Source: CANHEE01 sp049316985 (GTDB taxonomy: Bacteria; Bacteroidota; Bacteroidia; Chitinophagales; Saprospiraceae). Taken from it: a stretch of DNA of 10,874 nt. The stretch is taken from NCBI GenBank assembly GCA_049316985.1, contig JBMOJB010000133.1, positions 1 to 10,874 of the forward strand. Reading direction: 5' to 3'. The notes below the pieces were generated by a model, which searched no databases, had not been told where the DNA came from, and saw only the letters and a list, made by a program, of their open reading frames with translations. Of this stretch, positions 7,481 to 10,874 are shown piece by piece (the stretch's first letter is position 1; each line of letters opens with the position of its first letter). The translations under genes and the position numbers were made by a program.

Positions 7481-7570
7481 GCTGCTTCGCTGCGTAAATA
7501 TACGCCCAACACGAAAGTTAAATTAGAAATTTAACCTAGCGCGTGGTTTTTTTGTGGGGGAAGGGGAAGA
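7481..7570 (-). repeat. right inverted repeat of the RAYT element
   Basis: This is the reverse-complement partner of 6731-6820. The part nearest the gene (7481-7542) is almost identical to the left end, including hairpin GCGTA/TACGC (7492-7505) and the ATTTAAC/GTTAAAT pair. The outer 28 bp (7543-7570), with T7 and G5 runs, are more diverged. The stronger conservation of the hairpin-bearing inner part suggests that this is the transposase-recognised portion. Confidence 0.9.
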
Positions 7571-7681
7571 CTTGGCGCCAGCGGACAAATGCTGAAATCA
7601 CAATTGGGACTTGAAGACCTTGCATCACTTACTGAATCAAAAATTCAGCAAATTGTAGATAACATAATTCTCGTAAAATAA
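7571..7681 (+). pseudogene. C-terminal coding remnant of a presumed effector
   Basis: Directly after the RAYT element an open frame encodes 36 residues, starting LGASGQML and ending VDNIILVK, before TAA 7679-7681. It has balanced amino-acid composition and a helical look, unlike chance AT-rich translation. It is in the same reading phase as the truncated leader gene: 6503-6730 (76 codons) plus 7571-7681 (36 codons and stop) joins in frame when the 840-bp element is removed. The stop is 4 nt before the ATG of the 351-aa gene, the usual spacing of effector and immunity genes. I do not recognise the fragment as a family. Confidence 0.5.
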
Positions 7682-7685
7682 ACAT

Positions 7686-8741
7686 ATGAAAAAAATTATT
7701 AACTATACTGGAACTTTATCATTCGCAATAGAAGGAAATTTGTTAGCGATTGTCCGGGAAAGAACTGTTATTGTGGTCTTTAAGAATCTGTGTTTACAAT
7801 TTAAAGAAAACACTGAATTTGATCTGCAAGAAATTCATTTAAATAATGATATTGTATGGGTTAACACATTAATCGATGGATTAGGAATAACAGTTGAAGG
7901 TCACGTATTGGCAAGAAAACCTTTTTTTATAAAGGGGATCGATTCTGAACATAATCTTTTCTGTAGCTTGGCTCAAAATGGTGCAAAAGTTGATAATGAT
8001 GGCTTAGTCTTATGGCACGTGCCTGAAAAGTTCTTTATTTTTCTAATAGGTGGTTTCTTTTACTATGTAAAAAATCAAATTGAGTTGGCGGTAATCGCAG
8101 CAAGCGGTCAAGAAATTTGGAAATACTTATTGCCGCTCAATTCATATGCTATGGGTGAGTACGGGATAGCTCAAACCGATAGAATTGAACGGATAATTGG
8201 TGAATACAATGGTTTAGTTTGGATAGTAACTAATCTAGGTCACTTAATTGGACTATCAATTCAAAATGGAATTGTAGTTCATTACTTGACTGTGCCTGTT
8301 AATACACCGGCATCTTGGGGAACTTGGGAAATATTCATGTCTGCGGTTAAAGGAGTAATTGATCAAAATAGTGGTATTTTATTCGGCTTAGATAACAAAA
8401 CTTACTGGGAATGTAATCTAAATGATCCAGAAAACACTTATCTATATTATGACATTTCGGAAACTTGCACAGCAAATAATATTTCCGCTAATATGGCTGG
8501 TTATTACGCTAAATGGCAGGATGATGAAATTATCTTTGGCCAACAGGAATTTGGAACTTATCCTTCCTATGTCGGCATTTTCAACCGTAAATCAAAGCAA
8601 ATTACATGGACTAGTAGGGAAATGGGTGACGAAGGAATTTTTCGAGGTTTGCGACAAATTGATTACTTAAATAATCGGCTGTACGTTTTAGATGCAGAAC
8701 AGACCTTACATGTTTTTGAGCGAGAAGGTCTAATCGTTTAG
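7686..8741 (+). CDS. cytosolic beta-propeller-like protein, possible orphan immunity protein
   Basis: 351 residues without signal peptide or transmembrane segments. The sequence is a run of short hydrophobic beta strands with blade-like repeats such as IAASGQEIWKYLLP, VWIVTNLGHLIGL and NRLYVLDAEQTLHVF, resembling PQQ/WD-type propeller blades without a clear enzyme motif. It starts 4 nt after the stop of the C-terminal remnant at 7571-7681 and is followed after 83 bp by a secreted protein gene. By position it would be the immunity protein of the broken upstream effector, now orphaned. That is inference: no immunity family is recognised. Alternatives are a general ligand-binding or sensory propeller. 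The intact frame suggests that it is still maintained or only recently orphaned. Confidence 0.7.
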   Translation: MKKIINYTGTLSFAIEGNLLAIVRERTVIVVFKNLCLQFKENTEFDLQEIHLNNDIVWVNTLIDGLGITVEGHVLARKPFFIKGIDSEHNLFCSLAQNGAKVDNDGLVLWHVPEKFFIFLIGGFFYYVKNQIELAVIAASGQEIWKYLLPLNSYAMGEYGIAQTDRIERIIGEYNGLVWIVTNLGHLIGLSIQNGIVVHYLTVPVNTPASWGTWEIFMSAVKGVIDQNSGILFGLDNKTYWECNLNDPENTYLYYDISETCTANNISANMAGYYAKWQDDEIIFGQQEFGTYPSYVGIFNRKSKQITWTSREMGDEGIFRGLRQIDYLNNRLYVLDAEQTLHVFEREGLIV

Positions 8742-8794
8742 TACTTCTATGTAATTTTAATTCATTCAGAATTCCAGATTTATCTTTTCCATCA

Positions 8795-9037
8795 CATTCA
8801 TCAACCATTAAAAATTCATTAAACATGAAGAGAACACTCTTATTTTACTTATTATTCTTGTCCACCTTGTCAGCATTGTCCGCTCAGGGATCTGTGCTGA
8901 GGAAAGTGGATTCGCTTCCAGGATCGCCTGAAGTTTTCTTTTATGGCAAATTTCTTGGCGAGCTCAATGATAAAATTTTTTATATTGCTAACAATGAAAA
9001 TTACAATCTGATTTTAAAAACGACTTCAATTTCAGGT
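8795..9037 (+). repeat. duplicated 5' segment, copy 2 (pair with 6473-6715)
   Basis: This is the intact-gene copy of the 243-bp paralogous segment: 30 bp of leader, the signal-peptide region and codons up to SISG at residue 71. A possible -7 box, TATCTTTT (8781-8788, one base off TAnnTTTG), lies just outside the shared part, so the broken copy does not share this candidate promoter. Confidence 0.9.
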
Positions 9038-10828
9038 CGTGCTGAAACTGTTATTCAAATTTTGGAAGACAAAGCGAAAGTAATTGACTTTGTTGTTCAA
9101 AACAATCGAGCCTATTTTGTCACATTGCTCTCCACCACCGCAAAGCTTTGGGTTAGTGACGGCACTGAATTAGGAACCAGAATGTTGCAGGAAACGAAAA
9201 GAATGCGGCACTTGAAAAAATGGAAAAATGACATCGTATTTGCTGAACAAACCGGAGGTAGTTATTATCTCAGTCACATCAATTCTTCAAATAACAATGT
9301 TACTCACGTGAAAAAATTCTATAGTGGAACAGGAGGTTTGGAAGAAATTACTGTACGCGATACTGCCATATATTTAATCTGCAGGGATTCACTCGGAAAA
9401 GATCAATTGGCTGTAATGAATGGAATCCATGGAGCGGTTAAGAGAATTAAAGACCTTAGTGGTTATTTTAAAGACGGATTCGGTAATAATCGCATGACTT
9501 GGAGTGATAATAAATTGTTTTTCTTATCAGATAATACAAATTTAATTAATTCGATGTGGGTTAGTGATGGTACAGAAGTCGGCACAATATTGTTGCGGAA
9601 TAATTTACCGCTAAATTATGGTTTTGATATTGTTGGCAAGCTTGGTGATACGTATAATAATAGGTTCTTTTTTAATGGATTTAATGGTTCGGATACCGAA
9701 CTCTACGTGTCAGATGGAACTGCTAGTGGTACAAAGACTTACAAAGATTTCTTAGGCGTAAAAATTGGAGATCCGGTTGATTTTAGAAATTATAAGGGTA
9801 ATTTCTACATTGTAGCCTTTGATCCAACTTTAACCAATAAAAAGTTGTGGAAAGTGAAACCTGATAATTCGATTAGTGAAGTAAATCTTGGAAATATCAA
9901 ATTTATACGAGATCAAATTTATGTTTATAAAGATTCGTTGCTCTTGGTTGGATACGTAAAAGATCGCGGTACTGAATTGTTTCTATCTGAGGGATCTACT
10001 ATTAAACCAATCACAAACGGAAACAATGTAAGTGCAGAAGCGCTCATAATTTCTTATTGTTATGTAATGGACTCGACAATCTTTATGCGAGCAAAAAAAG
10101 ACGATGTAGGTTATGAGCTTTGGGCTTATGGGCCTCTTGGTGAGTTTCGAGCAAATCTGGTCGTCAATAGTTATATTAAATGCAAAGGAAATAGCAACGG
10201 AAACTTAAGCGCCTTTGCAGGAGGAGGTAATGCTCCGTATCGGTTTCTCTGGAGTAACGGATTGACTACGGAGAATATTACTATGCTTGGACCTGGGCAA
10301 TATACGGTGACAGTTACTTCAAGTACAAAAGAAGTAAGGGTTTTATCGGTAACCCTCATCGACCCTCCATTATTTCAAGTTAGTACTGTAGTCAAAGATG
10401 CTAATCCGATATTTAAGAATGGAAGCGCAACGATGATAGCCACAGGGGGAGTTCCGCCATATTTTTACAGATGGACTGTGCCGGTTAAGGTAGGCGCTAC
10501 GCTAGTTGATTTATCGCCTGGGACTTACAAAGGGTTCGTCAGCGATTCTGTTGGTTGTAGGATATCTGTCACTCTTACAGTAGGTGCGAGCACAAATACA
10601 AATACAATTAGCGAGCATAATGAAATCAATATCTATCCCAATCCAGCCAGTGAAGTCCTGAATGTTAATCTTGGAAATCTCGAAATAAATAATGCTGAAT
10701 TGTCAATTGCAGATGTTACCGGGCGAGAAATTGCGCGACAAATGGTTACCGATAAAAATGTTCAGGTGAACATTAGCTCGTTGACGGAAGGAATATACCT
10801 ACTCCGACTTAGGACTGTGAATCACTAG
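8825..10828 (+). CDS. secreted ELWxxDGT/SprB-repeat protein with T9SS sorting domain
   Basis: 667 residues. Signal peptide MKRTLLFYLLFLSTLSALSA is cut before Q21. The N-terminal half is a propeller-like array with ELWxxDGTxxGT motifs: KLWVSDGTELGT (107-118), MWVSDGTEVGT (244-254), ELYVSDGTASGT (292-303), and degenerate ELFLSEGS (384-391) and ELWAYG (431-436). Two SprB-type repeats follow (about 446-515 with APYRFLWSNG, and 516-587 with PPYFYRW and LSPGTY). The C-terminal type A T9SS sorting domain starts with INIYPNPASE near residue 600 and includes VTGREIARQ and EGIYLLRLR. Such proteins cross the outer membrane through the T9SS and are anchored or released at the cell surface. The sorting domain ends at LRTVNH, about 8-11 residues shorter than usual, so the last beta strand seems lost. 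Confidence 0.93.
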   Translation: MKRTLLFYLLFLSTLSALSAQGSVLRKVDSLPGSPEVFFYGKFLGELNDKIFYIANNENYNLILKTTSISGRAETVIQILEDKAKVIDFVVQNNRAYFVTLLSTTAKLWVSDGTELGTRMLQETKRMRHLKKWKNDIVFAEQTGGSYYLSHINSSNNNVTHVKKFYSGTGGLEEITVRDTAIYLICRDSLGKDQLAVMNGIHGAVKRIKDLSGYFKDGFGNNRMTWSDNKLFFLSDNTNLINSMWVSDGTEVGTILLRNNLPLNYGFDIVGKLGDTYNNRFFFNGFNGSDTELYVSDGTASGTKTYKDFLGVKIGDPVDFRNYKGNFYIVAFDPTLTNKKLWKVKPDNSISEVNLGNIKFIRDQIYVYKDSLLLVGYVKDRGTELFLSEGSTIKPITNGNNVSAEALIISYCYVMDSTIFMRAKKDDVGYELWAYGPLGEFRANLVVNSYIKCKGNSNGNLSAFAGGGNAPYRFLWSNGLTTENITMLGPGQYTVTVTSSTKEVRVLSVTLIDPPLFQVSTVVKDANPIFKNGSATMIATGGVPPYFYRWTVPVKVGATLVDLSPGTYKGFVSDSVGCRISVTLTVGASTNTNTISEHNEINIYPNPASEVLNVNLGNLEINNAELSIADVTGREIARQMVTDKNVQVNISSLTEGIYLLRLRTVNH

Positions 10829-10874
10829 TGTCCGGTTCACAACTCCCACATATTCAATTGGTTAGAAGTTGTAT
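10829..10874. mobile_element. possible end of an insertion sequence at the window edge
   Basis: Right after the premature-looking stop of the T9SS protein comes TGTCCGGTTCACAACTCC, which resembles terminal inverted repeats of Bacteroidota insertion sequences that begin TGTCCGGTT. An inverted pair ACAACT/AGTTGT lies within these bases. Insertion of such an element would explain the shortened sorting domain. Only 46 bp are visible and no transposase can be seen, so this is a weak call. Confidence 0.22.

Larger units (their letters stand above)
6731..7570 (+). mobile_element. RAYT (TnpA-REP) element with 90-bp inverted ends
   Basis: The 840-bp unit is bounded by 90-bp inverted repeats (6731-6820 and 7481-7570) that match at about 80 of 90 positions without gaps; outside them the match stops at once. 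Inside lies one intact gene for an HUH-type tyrosine transposase (6869-7450). Each end carries two small hairpins, as REP sequences do. RAYTs are related to IS200/IS605 transposases and are known to associate with inverted REP pairs. The unit separates two coding fragments (6503-6730 and 7571-7681), which suggests that it really inserted here. No target duplication is visible, as expected for this transposase class. Confidence 0.8.

Noticed and set aside
8749..8760. GTACTTCT near 8751 as a third copy of the 13-mer flanking the tandem array
   Set aside because: Only 8 bp match, which is expected by chance in AT-rich DNA of this length.
8611..8826. Minus-strand ORF of 71 codons
   Set aside because: It is antisense to the end of the 351-aa gene and the following spacer, with no motif.

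Overview
The window looks like an accessory stretch of a Bacteroidota chromosome, probably Saprospiraceae/Chitinophagales-like (family level is inference). The evidence is AT-rich DNA, start codons without Shine-Dalgarno sequences, secreted proteins with Sec signal peptides ending in '..A|Q', an ELWxxDGT/SprB-repeat protein with a type IX secretion (T9SS) C-terminal sorting domain, and a Bacteroidota-style REP-associated tyrosine transposase (RAYT). I see no housekeeping, tRNA or rRNA genes.

Layout: positions 1-936 are mostly non-coding and very AT-rich. They hold a 4-copy 21-bp tandem repeat (73-156), a perfect 15-bp-stem hairpin (487-521), a doubtful 23-codon minus-strand ORF (385-456) and a 12-bp inverted repeat before the first gene. 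Next come a secreted FN3-repeat protein (964-3804), a strong intercistronic hairpin (3835-3861), a secreted Cys-rich protein with a toxin-like AT-rich C-terminus (3880-5712), and a cytosolic Imm26-like protein overlapping it by 4 bp (5709-6356). After this is a broken leader gene (from 6503), an 840-bp RAYT element with 90-bp imperfect inverted ends (6731-7570), a C-terminal coding remnant (7571-7681), a cytosolic beta-propeller-like protein (7686-8741) and an intact ELWxxDGT/SprB/T9SS protein (8825-10828). The 5' end of that last gene is a paralogous copy of the broken leader at 6473-6715.

How it may work: the best reading is a polymorphic secreted effector/immunity locus. 964, 3880 and 5709 would be a secreted surface protein, a secreted effector and its immunity protein. 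6503 to 8741 would be a second, decayed cassette in which an effector was reduced to leader plus tail, then interrupted by the RAYT element, leaving an orphan immunity-like gene. Removing the element between its symmetric boundaries joins the two coding fragments in frame (112 codons plus stop), and that stop lies 4 nt before the 351-aa gene. The effector and immunity roles are inference from architecture. The toxin activity itself is not recognised.
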